A stretch of DNA of 64,000 nt, taken from assembly GCA_041166385.1 (NCBI GenBank), contig JBEEFW010000087.1, forward strand, positions 25,980 through 89,979, written 5' to 3'. Within the stretch, counting starts at the first letter, position 1. The number at the start of each line of letters is the position of its first letter. Shown here piece by piece: positions 1 to 8,967 of the stretch. Source of the DNA: DASUCS01 sp041166385 (GTDB lineage Bacteria > Actinomycetota > Acidimicrobiia > Acidimicrobiales > JACDCH01). Both the position numbers and the translations under genes were made by a program. The notes below the pieces were generated by a model. It had not been told where the DNA came from. It saw only the letters and a program-made list of their open reading frames with translations, and ran no database searches.

Positions 1-410
1 CTGCGCGTCGGTGCATCGATCGCCGTGAGGCCGGCGCTCATCGCGGTGCACACGTAGATGGGCCAGATCAACGGGTCCGCGAGCGACGCGTTCACGGCCA
101 GTCCCGCGCTCGTGACCGCCATCAGCACCGTGGCGACGAGCAACACCTTCCGCCGGTCGATCGCGTCGGCGAGGGTTCCCCCGAGGAACGAGCACAGGAT
201 GATCGGTGCGAGTTGCGCCAGGCTCAGCAGTCCGACCTGCAACGACGAGTGCGTCAGCAGGAAGATTTGGAACGACGACGCGACGAGCGTCAGCTGGCGC
301 CCGAAGAAGGACACCAGCTGACCGGTGAACAGCAGCCGAAACTCGCGTGATTCAGTAACGGGCGAGACGTCGAGTAAGACCCGGCGCCTCTCGGGTTTGG
401 CTGCTGTTAC
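1..410 (-). CDS. MFS exporter, EntS-like, N-terminal fragment (runs off left edge)
   Basis: The reading frame on the minus strand encodes the start of a major facilitator transporter: a short soluble leader, the segment SREFRLLFTGQLVSFFGRQL, a first membrane helix, then a loop with GGTLADAIDRRKVLL, the family's motif A between helices 2 and 3. This pattern is typical of the EntS/TetV-like drug and siderophore exporters. The rest lies beyond base 1. It follows the peroxidase gene directly on the same strand. The frame is open back into the peroxidase gene to a TGA near 448, but has no ATG, GTG or TTG before a GTG at 314-312, which lies inside the first helix. A purine-rich GAGAGG sits just upstream of the conserved leader. 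Either a non-standard start, a sequence error or a damaged start explains this. The family call is firm; the 5' end is not. Confidence 0.7.
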
Positions 411-892
411 GGAAGCGCCTTTTCGATGGTCTCGACGACTTCGGGTGCTTCAGGGTCGACCATCGGACTGAACCGGGCCACGACTTCGCCGCCAGGTGCG
501 ATGAGGAACTTCTCGAAGTTCCAGCGGATGTCGCCCGCCACTCCTTCGCTGTCGGCGACGTCGACCAGTTGCTGGTAGAGCGCGTGGCGATCGTCGCCGT
601 TCACGTCGACCTTCTCGGTCATCGGGAACGTGACGCCGTAGGTCGTCGAGCAGAACTCCTTGATCTCGTCGGCGCTCCCGGGCTCCTGACCCCCGAACTG
701 GTTGCACGGCACGCCGAGCACCGTGAACCCCTTGTCCTTGTACTGCTCCTGCAGGCGCTCGAGCCCCGTGTACTGCGGGGTCAGCCCGCACTTCGAGGCC
801 ACGTTGACGACCAACACCGCCTTGTCCTTGTACTGAGGAAGGTCGGCGGCTGTGCCGTCGAGAGCCGAGATGGAAACGTCATAGATCGACAT
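407..892 (-). CDS. Glutathione peroxidase family thiol peroxidase
   Basis: A 161-residue cytosolic peroxidase that reduces H2O2 and organic hydroperoxides, in such bacteria probably with thioredoxin rather than glutathione (inference). The family signatures are all present: NVASKCGLTPQY with the peroxidatic Cys35, PCNQFGGQEPGS with the catalytic Gln69, and WNFEKFLI with Trp124 and Asn125. Cys81 is placed like the resolving cysteine of thioredoxin-dependent members. Length matches the family (about 160). The ATG at 892 (MSIYDV) was chosen because residues upstream in the longer frame are low-complexity and unlike the family. The gene is divergent from the PhyH gene and sits just before an MFS exporter on the same strand. 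Confidence 0.93.
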   Translation of the reverse strand: MSIYDVSISALDGTAADLPQYKDKAVLVVNVASKCGLTPQYTGLERLQEQYKDKGFTVLGVPCNQFGGQEPGSADEIKEFCSTTYGVTFPMTEKVDVNGDDRHALYQQLVDVADSEGVAGDIRWNFEKFLIAPGGEVVARFSPMVDPEAPEVVETIEKALP

Positions 893-912
893 GGGCGGAA
901 GGCTACCGACCA

Positions 913-1740
913 TTGGCTCTACGCTCACAAGCCGTGAGCATCGACGTCCGCGAGCACGTGGCCGAGGTGGCCGACCAGGGGTACACGATCGTCGAGAACG
1001 CCATCGACCTCGAGCACATCGACGCGCTGGCAGCCGACCTCGACCGCCTGGAATCAGAGCTCGGCGTTTCCCCGGCAACGAACAGCTTCGAAGGCTCTTC
1101 GACGTGGCGCATCTACAACCTCTTGGTGCACGGCGACCTGTACGAGCGCATCCCGGTGCACCCGAACGTGCTGCCGATCGTGGAGGGCGTGCTCGACTAC
1201 GGCTGCCTCATCTCGTCGCTGTCGTCGATCGCCATCGGTCCCGGCGAGACGCCACAGCCCATCCACGCCGACGACCAGCTCATCCCGCTCCCGAAACCAC
1301 ACCCGCCGACGGTGTGCAACACGATGTGGGCGCTCACCGACTTCACCGAGGACAACGGCGCGACGCGCATCATCCCGGGCTCCCATCTGCTCGACCACAG
1401 TCCGAACTACGGGGAGCACTACGACTCGATCGCCGCCGAGATGCCGAAGGGCTCGGTACTCGTGTGGCACGGCAGCCTGTGGCACGGCGGCGGCGAGAAC
1501 ACCACCGATGCCCGGCGTGTGGGCATCGCGATGAACTACTGCGCGGGCTACATCCGTCAGCAGGAGAACCAGCAGCTCGGCATCCCGCTCGACATCGCCC
1601 GCCAGTTCTCCCCGCGTCTACGTGAGCTCGTCGGGTATGGCATCTACAACGGCCTCATCGGGCACATCGACAAGCACGACCCCGCGCACTTGCTGCTCGA
1701 CCGCAGCGAGGACTCCTCGCTGGTGTGGGACGCGGTCTAA
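913..1740 (+). CDS. Phytanoyl-CoA dioxygenase (PhyH) family protein
   Basis: A non-heme Fe(II)/2-oxoglutarate dioxygenase-fold protein of about 275 residues. The metal site is visible as His118-x-Asp120 in IHADD, and the distal His lies in VWHGSLWHGGG (His186/His191), followed by the basic ARRVG stretch expected to bind 2-oxoglutarate. The substrate is unknown; the family hydroxylates acyl-CoAs and many secondary metabolites. The start is a TTG at 913 with GGAAGG about 10 bases upstream; a GTG at 934 (VSIDVREH) is an equally plausible start and would better fit the usual N-terminus. The gene is divergent from the peroxidase, and its stop overlaps the stop of the converging carboxypeptidase gene by three bases. 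Confidence 0.88.
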   Translation: MALRSQAVSIDVREHVAEVADQGYTIVENAIDLEHIDALAADLDRLESELGVSPATNSFEGSSTWRIYNLLVHGDLYERIPVHPNVLPIVEGVLDYGCLISSLSSIAIGPGETPQPIHADDQLIPLPKPHPPTVCNTMWALTDFTEDNGATRIIPGSHLLDHSPNYGEHYDSIAAEMPKGSVLVWHGSLWHGGGENTTDARRVGIAMNYCAGYIRQQENQQLGIPLDIARQFSPRLRELVGYGIYNGLIGHIDKHDPAHLLLDRSEDSSLVWDAV

Positions 1741-2852
1741 CGGCCGGTGTGAACGAGGTCGCCGGCGAGCTCGTCGGGGTAGTCGTCGTCGGCGTACTCG
1801 TGCACCGCACCCATCGCGACGACCCGTCGGCGCAACGCGCGTAGCGGCAGCAAACCGACCACGAGCACGATCAAGGCAAACGCCGTCGAGTCGAGGAACG
1901 ACTTGTTGTTGCTCGTTTGCGCCGCCACCGAGACCGGCGCGGGCAGGGTCGTGGTGGGCGGCGGCAACGCCGCGTTCGCAACGACCGGCGGGAGGTGATC
2001 GAGACCGACCTCCGCGGCGGCCGGCGTGTTGAAGCCTTGATCGAGCAGCGCGCCGGCTGACGCGTACGAGTCGACCGCGTCGAACACCACCGCGAGCATT
2101 GTGCGTCCATCGCGCGTCGCCGAGCCGACGAAGGTGTGCCCCGCGAGATCGGTGGTGCCCGTCTTCAACCCGTTCGCGCCGGGGTAGAGGTCGAGGAACA
2201 GGTTGTGGTTCGGGAGGTGGTGGCCCAACAGGTCGCCACCGGTGAAGTCGTAGCTGCGCGTGTTCACAACATCCATCAGCCCGGGCGTGGCCAAGACGGC
2301 CCGAGCGACGATGGCGAGATCGCGTGGGCTGATACGGGCGCCGCCCTTGTTGGCGAACTCGTCGTCGAGCCCGGCCGGGTCGTTCAAGATCGGACTGTCG
2401 GCCAGGCCGAGGCGGGCCGCGGTCTCGTTGGCGACCTGGACGTAGCCGTCGAGCGTCCCACCACCGATCTTCTCGGCCAGGGCCACCGCCGCGTCGTTCG
2501 CCGAGACCATCATCATCGAGTACATCAAGTGGTCGTACGCCCACACTTGCGGCGACTTCACGTTGATCTTGCGGGCGGGCATCCCTTCCGCGACCGGGCT
2601 GATCGGGATCGGATCACCCGGTTGCAGCCGCTGTGAGGCGATGAGCCCGGTGAGGAGCTTGATCGTGCTCGCGGGCGGCCGCACCGTGCGGGCGTCTTGC
2701 TGGGCGATCACCGCGCCGCTGTCGACGTCGACGAGCACGTACGCCTTCGGCAGTGGCGGCGCCGGTTGCGCCGAAGCCGCCGGGGCGGCCGCCGTCGCCG
2801 CGCCGAGCAGCAGCACGAACATCGCGACAAAGCAAGCGGGAAGCCCGCGCAT
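1737..2852 (-). CDS. D-alanyl-D-alanine carboxypeptidase (DacA-type, S11)
   Basis: An exported penicillin-binding enzyme that trims the terminal D-Ala of peptidoglycan stem peptides. The 371-residue protein has a signal peptide ending near SAQP (about residue 30), the catalytic Ser62-x-x-Lys65 (STIK), the Ser117-Ala-Asn119 triad element and a KTG box (GLKTGTTDLAG). A C-terminal hydrophobic segment (ALIVLVVGLLPL) followed by basic residues likely anchors it in the membrane, with a short acidic tail inside. The ATG at 2852 was chosen because it begins directly with the signal peptide; longer frames upstream are not conserved-looking. It is divergent from the serine hydrolase at 2901, leaving 48 bases for both promoters. 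Confidence 0.93.
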   Translation of the reverse strand: MRGLPACFVAMFVLLLGAATAAAPAASAQPAPPLPKAYVLVDVDSGAVIAQQDARTVRPPASTIKLLTGLIASQRLQPGDPIPISPVAEGMPARKINVKSPQVWAYDHLMYSMMMVSANDAAVALAEKIGGGTLDGYVQVANETAARLGLADSPILNDPAGLDDEFANKGGARISPRDLAIVARAVLATPGLMDVVNTRSYDFTGGDLLGHHLPNHNLFLDLYPGANGLKTGTTDLAGHTFVGSATRDGRTMLAVVFDAVDSYASAGALLDQGFNTPAAAEVGLDHLPPVVANAALPPPTTTLPAPVSVAAQTSNNKSFLDSTAFALIVLVVGLLPLRALRRRVVAMGAVHEYADDDYPDELAGDLVHTGR

Positions 2853-2900
2853 CGGCCCGACCCTAACGAATCCGCCCAGCACGGTGGTAGACCCCAGGCG

Positions 2901-3713
2901 ATGCGGGCTCTGGCCACGATCGACGACTGGCCGGCACCCACGGCGGCCGCCGGTTTGGCCCTCCGAGATGGCACGATTTGGACACATGGCGCGTCGGGCG
3001 TGCCCTTGCCGTTGGCGTCGGTGACGAAGCCCTTGATCGCGCTGGCGGCGCTCGTGGCCCACGAGGAGGGGTCGCTCGACCTGGAGCGTGAGGCCGGGCC
3101 GCCGGGCGCGACGGTCCGCCACCTGCTGGCGCACGCATCGGGGCTGTCACCGGACAGCGACGCGGTGCTCGCGCCTCCTGCAACGCGCCGCATCTACTCG
3201 AATCGTGGCTTCGAGGTGCTCGGCGCCACGCTCGAGACGGTCACCGCGATGCCTGTCGCGCGGTACCTGCGCGAGGCGGTCGTCGAGCCACTCGGTCTCG
3301 TGGCCACCGAGCTCAGAGGCTCGCCGGCCTCAGGAGCATCCGCATCGGTGGACGACCTCGTCCGCGTGCTGCGCGAGCTGCTGGAGCCGACCCTGATCAC
3401 GCGTGCGACGCTGCAGGAGGCGACTGCGGTCGCCTTTCCCGGGCTCGACGGGGTGCTCCCCGGCTTCGGGCGCCAGTCCCCGAACGACTGGGGACTCGGC
3501 TTCGAGGTCCGCGACAGAAAGATGCCGCACTGGACGGGCACGATGAATTCGCCATCCACCTTCGGTCACTTCGGCCAGAGCGGCACGATGTTCTGGGTGG
3601 ATCCCACCGCGGGTGTGGCGCTGGTGTGCCTGACCGATCAAGCCTTTGGGCCGTGGGCAATCGATGCATGGCCGGTGCTGTCGGATGCCGTGCTCACTGA
3701 AGCCAGCGGCTGA
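2901..3713 (+). CDS. Serine hydrolase, beta-lactamase/class C PBP-like fold
   Basis: A 270-residue serine hydrolase of the beta-lactamase-like family (EstB/AmpC-type fold), about two thirds of the usual length. Ser40-x-x-Lys43 (SVTK) is the nucleophile motif, IYSN supplies the Tyr-x-Asn element, and HFGQSGT near the C-terminus replaces the KTG box, as in many esterase-like members. No signal peptide is visible, so a cytoplasmic esterase or peptidase is more likely than a resistance enzyme; the substrate is unknown. The ATG at 2901 starts 22 residues before the first conserved strand. Twelve bases separate its stop from the phosphotransferase ATG at 3725, so the two are probably co-transcribed. 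Confidence 0.85.
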   Translation: MRALATIDDWPAPTAAAGLALRDGTIWTHGASGVPLPLASVTKPLIALAALVAHEEGSLDLEREAGPPGATVRHLLAHASGLSPDSDAVLAPPATRRIYSNRGFEVLGATLETVTAMPVARYLREAVVEPLGLVATELRGSPASGASASVDDLVRVLRELLEPTLITRATLQEATAVAFPGLDGVLPGFGRQSPNDWGLGFEVRDRKMPHWTGTMNSPSTFGHFGQSGTMFWVDPTAGVALVCLTDQAFGPWAIDAWPVLSDAVLTEASG

Positions 3714-3724
3714 TTCATGGAACG

Positions 3725-4741
3725 ATGACGAAGATGCGTGCTGGAGCTAGCACTTCGAGCGGTCTGGCGTTGGCGCGAGCCAAGCACGCCCTCGAAGCCG
3801 CGCATCTCGACACGAACGTCGAGCTCACACGGGCGAGCAGCGTCACCAACGAGGTGTGGCTCACACCCGACTACGCGATACGGGTGAACCGACGTCCCGA
3901 CCATCGCCTCCGACGCGAAGCGAAGATCGGCCCGCACCTGCCCGCCGAGGTGCACTATCCCGAGGTCATCGCGTACGGAACAGGTACGGGCTTCGATTGG
4001 CTCGTCGTGCGCCGTCGTCCAGGCAACGTGCTCAGCCGGTGCTGGCCGACGATGGCGCCGTCGCAACGACGGCTCGCCGTTCGCCAACTCGCCTTCATGC
4101 TCCGTGCGTTGCACAACTCCACATCGCCCGTCGGACTCGAAGACGCAGGCGCCCCCCAACTCCTCCAGGGCGGACAGGGACAGAACCCGACGACACCACT
4201 GCTGGTCGGGCTGGAGCGGGCACGCGACCTGGAGAACGTCGACTCGGCGATCATCGAGGCGCTCGTCGAGATCGTGCGCACGACATCCCGTTACCTCGAG
4301 CCGTTCGACGTGCAGACGCTGATCCACGGCGACCTCACGTTCGAGAACGTGTTGTGGGACGGCGACCAAGTCACCGCGCTGATCGACTTCGAGTGGTCGC
4401 GTGCTGCGCCGGCTGACCTCGATCTCGACGTGATCCTGCGGTTCGTTGCGTTCCCTGATCTGCACGTCGCCGAGGACTACGTCGACCAGACGAAACCGGA
4501 GGACTACGAGGACGTGGCGTGGTGGTTCCGCGAGGACTACCCGCAGCTCTTCTCGTTTCCCCACGCGCTCGATCGCCTGCGCCTGTTCGCGATCGCATTC
4601 GATGTTCGCGACCTGCTCGCGTTTCCGCCGGAGCTCCCGCCGACGAAGCTGCCGCCGGAGCACTCGGTCAACCGGCTCACCCGTCTCGTGACGCGCCGCA
4701 GCTACCTCGACAACTTCGCCGGCCCCGACGCGCGCTTCTGA
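3725..4741 (+). CDS. Aminoglycoside phosphotransferase-like (APH) kinase
   Basis: A 338-residue protein-kinase-fold small-molecule phosphotransferase. The catalytic loop is HGDLTFENV (His201, Asp203, Asn208) and the metal-binding Asp221 lies in ALIDFEWSR, the APH counterpart of the DFG motif. Family members phosphorylate aminoglycosides, homoserine, choline or other hydroxyl compounds; the chromosomal context does not suggest resistance, and the substrate is unknown. The ATG at 3725 has a weak GGAA ribosome site seven bases upstream. It follows the serine hydrolase closely and converges on the acyl-CoA dehydrogenase gene, with one base between the stops. Confidence 0.85.
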   Translation: MTKMRAGASTSSGLALARAKHALEAAHLDTNVELTRASSVTNEVWLTPDYAIRVNRRPDHRLRREAKIGPHLPAEVHYPEVIAYGTGTGFDWLVVRRRPGNVLSRCWPTMAPSQRRLAVRQLAFMLRALHNSTSPVGLEDAGAPQLLQGGQGQNPTTPLLVGLERARDLENVDSAIIEALVEIVRTTSRYLEPFDVQTLIHGDLTFENVLWDGDQVTALIDFEWSRAAPADLDLDVILRFVAFPDLHVAEDYVDQTKPEDYEDVAWWFREDYPQLFSFPHALDRLRLFAIAFDVRDLLAFPPELPPTKLPPEHSVNRLTRLVTRRSYLDNFAGPDARF

Positions 4742-4742
4742 C

Positions 4743-6503
4743 TCAGGGTGTCGAGCGGAGTTGCTCGGGCGTGACCGAGTACAGGCGCTCGCTGCCCGCG
4801 GTGATCGCGCCCATGAGTCCGTGGGCCTGCGGGAGCAACTCGTCGATGTAGAAGCGGGCAGTCTCGAGCTTCGCCGCGTTGAACGGATCGTCGAGCCCGA
4901 GCGTGCGCGCCGCGATCGCTTGTCGGGCCATCACCCAACCACCCGCCACGATGCCGAACATGCGCAGGTAGGGCGTGGCCGCGGCGAGCGCGTCCTGCGG
5001 GTTCGTCGCGCCGTTCGTGAGGATCCACGTCGTGGCCTCGCGGAGCGAGGTGACCGCCTGCGGGTACGCGTCGCCGAGGTCGGGATCGACCGCCTCGAGC
5101 TGTCGGAGGAAGTCGTCCACCACAGCGCCGGCGCGCATCGGCAGCTTGCGGCCGACGAGGTCCATGGCCTGGATGCCGTTCGTGCCCTCGTAGATCGCGG
5201 CGATGCGGATGTCGCGATAGCGCTGGGCGACACCGGTCTCCTCGATGAAGCCCATGCCGCCGTGGATCTGCACGGCCAGCGACGCCAACTCGTTCCCCAT
5301 GTCGGTGCACCACGCCTTCGTCACCGGCGTGAGGAGGTCGACAAGCTCCTGTGCGGCGGTGCGCGCCTCTTCGTCGGGCGCGTGCCGGGCGAGATCGATG
5401 CCTTCCGCATTCGCGTAGACCAGCCCCCGCATCGCTTCGATGGTCGAGCGCATGGTCAGCAACATGCGGCGCACGTCGGCGTGCTCGATGATCGGACTCG
5501 ATGTACCGGGCGGGGCGCCGATAGCGCGTCCTTGTCGTCGCTCAGTCGCATACGCGAGCGCTTGCTGGTACGCGACTTCGCCGATCGCGAGGCCGGACAG
5601 GCCGACAGAGAGTCGCGCGGTGTTCATCATCGTGAACATGTAGCGCATGCCGGCGTTCGGTTCACCGATGAGGTAGCCGACGGCGCCGTCGAACTCGAGC
5701 ACGCACGTCGGGCTCGCATGGATCCCCATCTTGTGCTCGATCCCGATGCACTTCACGCTGTTGCGGTCGCCCAACGAGCCGTCGTCGTTGACGAGGACCT
5801 TCGGGACGATGAAGCACGAGATGCCCTTCGTGCCGGGAGGCGCATCAGGCACGCGCGCGAGTACGAGGTGAACGATGTTGTCCGTCATCTCGTGCTCGCC
5901 GTACGTGATGAAGATCTTCTGACCACTGATGCGCCACGAGCCGCCGTCGGCGGGGACGGCCTTCGTCGTCAGCGCACCGACGTCGGAGCCGGCCTGCGGT
6001 TCCGTCAGGTTCATGGTGCCGGTCCACTCGGCCGACACCATCCGGCGCATGTACTGCTCCTGCTGCTCCTCCGAGCCATGGTGCAGCAGCATGTCGAGCG
6101 CGCCCTGCGTCAGCAGCGGGCAGTTCGACCAGGCCATGTTCGAGGCCGTCAGCATCTCCTGCATGGCGATCGCGACGAGCCATGGGAAGCCCCCACCGCC
6201 GTGCTCGACTGGGAACGGCACGCTCCCCCATCCCGCGTCGACGTACTTGCGGTAGGCATCAGACCAGCCCGGCGGCGTCGTCACGGCGTTCGTCGTTGGA
6301 TCGAACTTGGCGCCCACGGTGTCGCCGACGCGGTCGAGCGGCGCGAGTACCTCGCTGACGAACCGACCGAACTCGTCGAGGAGCCCGTACACGGTGTCCG
6401 GGTCGGCGTGCTCCATCCCGGAGAGCTTGGAGAGCGCTGCGAGGTCGACAAGATGCTCGAGCGCGAACCGCATGTCGCGCAGCGGGGCTCGGTACTCGGC
6501 CAT
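4743..6503 (-). CDS. Acyl-CoA dehydrogenase, long DmdC-like type
   Basis: A 586-residue FAD-dependent acyl-CoA dehydrogenase with the long C-terminal extension seen in 3-methylmercaptopropionyl-CoA dehydrogenase (DmdC) relatives. Visible are the substrate/FAD loop LTEPQAGSDVGALTTKA, the strand SWRISGQKIFITYGEHEM, and IYEGTNGIQAMDLVGRKLP, which contains the active-site region of this subgroup. The acyl chain is not predictable; DmdC-like proteins act on short or modified chains. Its ATG (6503-6501) shares one base with the TGA of the upstream SMP-30 gene (TGATG), indicating translational coupling. Some later residues (TWILTNGATNPQDALAA) belong to the helical extension. Confidence 0.9.
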   Translation of the reverse strand: MAEYRAPLRDMRFALEHLVDLAALSKLSGMEHADPDTVYGLLDEFGRFVSEVLAPLDRVGDTVGAKFDPTTNAVTTPPGWSDAYRKYVDAGWGSVPFPVEHGGGGFPWLVAIAMQEMLTASNMAWSNCPLLTQGALDMLLHHGSEEQQEQYMRRMVSAEWTGTMNLTEPQAGSDVGALTTKAVPADGGSWRISGQKIFITYGEHEMTDNIVHLVLARVPDAPPGTKGISCFIVPKVLVNDDGSLGDRNSVKCIGIEHKMGIHASPTCVLEFDGAVGYLIGEPNAGMRYMFTMMNTARLSVGLSGLAIGEVAYQQALAYATERRQGRAIGAPPGTSSPIIEHADVRRMLLTMRSTIEAMRGLVYANAEGIDLARHAPDEEARTAAQELVDLLTPVTKAWCTDMGNELASLAVQIHGGMGFIEETGVAQRYRDIRIAAIYEGTNGIQAMDLVGRKLPMRAGAVVDDFLRQLEAVDPDLGDAYPQAVTSLREATTWILTNGATNPQDALAAATPYLRMFGIVAGGWVMARQAIAARTLGLDDPFNAAKLETARFYIDELLPQAHGLMGAITAGSERLYSVTPEQLRSTP

Positions 6504-7357
6504 CAGGGCAGACCCGCTCCCGGCACGTCGACTCGCATGCGCTCCAGTTGCCCGGTGCGGAGCTCCGCGGCTTTGTGCGGGTCGAGTCCTTTGCTCGTCA
6601 ACATGTAGAGCGTGCGGCGATCGTCGTCGCCCAGCATGCAGGCGATCGCCATCCGTTTACCGGTCGAGATGCGGGCCGTCACCTCACCGCCATCGCGCAC
6701 ACGCAAGAACTCGTGGGTCGTGGGTGACGAGACCCAGATGCAGCCCTCGGCATCGAGACAGATGCCATCCGGGACGGCACCGCCGGCGAGCGCGGCGAAC
6801 TCCCGCCGATCGGAGAGCGAGCCGTCGCCGGCGATCGCGAAGGCGGTCAGGCACGCACCGAACGACTCGGCGACGACGAGCGTCGCGCCATCGGGGGTGA
6901 TGACCATGCCGTTGGGGAAGCGCAACTCGTCGGCGGCGATCCGGTGTGCGCCGGTGGCGACATCGACGGCGAGCAGCACCGTCGGGCGGGGTTCTTCACC
7001 CGCGTGCAGGTCGAAGCCGAACGAGCCGATGTACGCGGTGCCGTTCGCGCTGACGACCATGTCGTTGATGGGCCGTTCGGTGTAGCCGGACAGATCCGCG
7101 ACCTCGGTCAACGCACCGTCTTCGAGGCGCAGCAATCGGCGGTCGTCCATCGACACGATCAGCAACCGACCTCGTGCATCCCAGCCCAGTCCGGACGGCG
7201 AACCGGGCACGCCGACGGCCGTCTCGAGCGCGCCGCTGATCGGCTCGTACGTCTTCACGGCGTGGTCGTGCATGTCGGAGAACCACAACCGGCCGTCGCG
7301 CCACCGTGGTCCTTCACCGAACGCCAGGTCCTTGGCGACTACCTCGGAATCAGCCAT
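6503..7357 (-). CDS. SMP-30/gluconolactonase/LRE-like beta-propeller protein
   Basis: A 284-residue six-bladed beta-propeller lactonase-like protein. The divalent-metal ligands of the family are recognisable: the Glu in GEGPRW near residue 14, the Asn in RFPNGMVITPDG and the Asp in VPDGICLDAEG. Likely reaction is hydrolysis of a sugar or other lactone, but the specificity is unknown. The ATG at 7357 begins immediately before the first blade; the longer frame upstream would overlap the divergent ppgK gene. Twenty-four bases separate the two divergent starts, so their promoters must overlap. Its stop overlaps the start of the acyl-CoA dehydrogenase. Confidence 0.88.
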   Translation of the reverse strand: MADSEVVAKDLAFGEGPRWRDGRLWFSDMHDHAVKTYEPISGALETAVGVPGSPSGLGWDARGRLLIVSMDDRRLLRLEDGALTEVADLSGYTERPINDMVVSANGTAYIGSFGFDLHAGEEPRPTVLLAVDVATGAHRIAADELRFPNGMVITPDGATLVVAESFGACLTAFAIAGDGSLSDRREFAALAGGAVPDGICLDAEGCIWVSSPTTHEFLRVRDGGEVTARISTGKRMAIACMLGDDDRRTLYMLTSKGLDPHKAAELRTGQLERMRVDVPGAGLP

Positions 7358-7381
7358 CGTCGGCACAGTACCGTTGCCCCC

Positions 7382-8131
7382 GTGGCCGAGAACGTGGTGA
7401 TGGGCATCGACATCGGAGGCACCGGCATCAAGGGGGCGCCCGTCGATGTGGAGAAGGGTGAGCTCGCCGGCGAGCGATTCCGCATCCTCACGCCTCACCC
7501 GGCAACCCCGAAGGCGGTGGCCGACGTCGTCGGCGAGGTCGTCGAGCACTTCGACTGGAACGGCCCGGTCGGCGCGACGTTCCCGGCGGTCGTCAAGGAA
7601 GGCATCACGCTCAGTGCGGCCAACGTCGACCGTGAGTGGATCGGCGCCAACGCGGAAGAGGTCTTCACGCAGCGACTCGGCATGCCGGTCACCGTGATGA
7701 ACGACGCCGACGCGGCTGGCCTCGCCGAGATGCGCTTCGGGGCCGGTCGTGGACGCACCGGGGTCGTGCTCACGATCACGCTCGGTACGGGCATCGGCTG
7801 CGGCATGTTCCTCGACGGCAAGCTCGTCCCGAACACCGAGTTCGGCCACATCGAGCTCGACGGCAAGGACGCGGAGACCATCGCCGCCGACAGTGTCCGC
7901 GAGCGCAAAGAGCTGACCTGGAAGAAGTACGCCGTGCGCGTCGAGCAGTACCTGCGCAGACTCGATGCACTGTTGTGGCCCGACCTCATCATCATCGGAG
8001 GTGGGGCCAGCAAGAAGGCAGAGAAGTTCCTGCCACTGATCAACATTCGACCCGAGGTCGTCCCCGCCGAGCTGCAGAACGAAGCCGGCATCGTCGGCGC
8101 GGCGCTGGCTGCGGCCGACGCCCGCCCGTGA
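7382..8131 (+). CDS. ppgK: Polyphosphate glucokinase
   Basis: A ROK-fold glucokinase (249 residues) that phosphorylates glucose using inorganic polyphosphate, usually also ATP, as is characteristic of actinobacteria. Signatures are MGIDIGGTGIKGAPVD (phosphate-1 loop), TVMNDADAAGLAEMRFG (catalytic Asp), LTITLGTGIGCGMF (phosphate-2), PNTEFGHIEL and the C-terminal IIIGGGASKKAEKF (adenosine region). Length matches the family. The GTG at 7382 was taken as start; an ATG at 7400 sits directly before the first strand and is a good alternative. It opens a four-gene plus-strand operon: its TGA overlaps the GTG of the SDR gene (GTGA at 8128-8131). Confidence 0.93.
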   Translation: MAENVVMGIDIGGTGIKGAPVDVEKGELAGERFRILTPHPATPKAVADVVGEVVEHFDWNGPVGATFPAVVKEGITLSAANVDREWIGANAEEVFTQRLGMPVTVMNDADAAGLAEMRFGAGRGRTGVVLTITLGTGIGCGMFLDGKLVPNTEFGHIELDGKDAETIAADSVRERKELTWKKYAVRVEQYLRRLDALLWPDLIIIGGGASKKAEKFLPLINIRPEVVPAELQNEAGIVGAALAAADARP

Positions 8132-8967
8132 GCACCGACGAGCGCGGGCACGACGCAGTGCTGACGACCGGCGCCAACTCCGGCATCGGTCTGGCCACCG
8201 TCATCGAGGTGGCCAAGCGGGGCTATCGCTCGTTCGGCTCCGTGCGCAGCGAGGCCAAGGCCGACGTCGTGCACAAGGCCGCGGCCGAGGCGGGTGTCGA
8301 GGTGGAGACCGTCATCCTCGACGTCACCGATGCCGACGCCTGCGCGGCGGTCATCGAGGATCTCGACGTCGACCTGTATGGGCTGATCAACAACGCCGGC
8401 TACGGCATGACCGGCGCGATCGAGGACGTCACCGACGAAGAGGCGCACCACCTGTTCGAGACGATGGTGTTCGCGCCGCTGCGGCTCGCTCGCCTCGTGC
8501 TGCCAGGCATGCGCAACGCCGAACGCGGACGCATCATCAACGTGTCGTCGATCTACGGCCGAACCACGACGCCGCTCACGGGCTGGTACCAGGGCGCGAA
8601 GCACGCGCTCGAAGGCGCATCCGACGCACTGCGGCTCGAGGTGGCCGGCGCTGGCATCCAGGTCGTGCTCGTCGAGCCCGGCGGGTTCAAGACGGGCATC
8701 TGGGAAGACCTCGAGCGCGACATCGAGAAGCGTGGCGCCTCGCGATACGGCAACGCCTATCGCCGTACGCAACAGGCGATGATGCTGAGCTCCCCGATCA
8801 TGGGTGAGCCCAAGCAATGCGCGAAGGTGATCGCCAACGCGCTGTCGTCGCGCCGCCCACGCGCTCGATATCTGGTGGGCATCGATGCGATGGCACTCGC
8901 CACCGTCGAGCGGTTCACCCCCACCGCGGTGAAAGATCGCATCGTGCGGCTGACGCTCGGCCTTTGA
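8128..8967 (+). CDS. Short-chain dehydrogenase/reductase
   Basis: A 279-residue classical SDR. The nucleotide-binding glycine motif is TTGANSGIG, followed by NNAG, the catalytic Ser in NVSSIYGR and the Tyr-x-x-x-Lys pair in WYQGAKHALEG. The overall pattern resembles SDRs of the retinol-dehydrogenase/oxidoreductase type (DltE-like). Substrate unknown. The start is GTG at 8128 inside the end of ppgK, and its TGA is overlapped by the TTG of the asparaginase gene (TTGA at 8964-8967), so translation of the four genes is probably coupled. Confidence 0.9.
   Translation: MSTDERGHDAVLTTGANSGIGLATVIEVAKRGYRSFGSVRSEAKADVVHKAAAEAGVEVETVILDVTDADACAAVIEDLDVDLYGLINNAGYGMTGAIEDVTDEEAHHLFETMVFAPLRLARLVLPGMRNAERGRIINVSSIYGRTTTPLTGWYQGAKHALEGASDALRLEVAGAGIQVVLVEPGGFKTGIWEDLERDIEKRGASRYGNAYRRTQQAMMLSSPIMGEPKQCAKVIANALSSRRPRARYLVGIDAMALATVERFTPTAVKDRIVRLTLGL

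Noticed and set aside
3725..4741. The APH-like kinase as an antibiotic resistance gene
   Set aside because: The fold is broad, the gene lies among housekeeping genes with no mobile element, and the residues do not identify an aminoglycoside enzyme.
4761..6608. A 615-codon open frame opposite the acyl-CoA dehydrogenase
   Set aside because: Antisense of a clear acyl-CoA dehydrogenase; composition is typical of GC-rich shadow frames.
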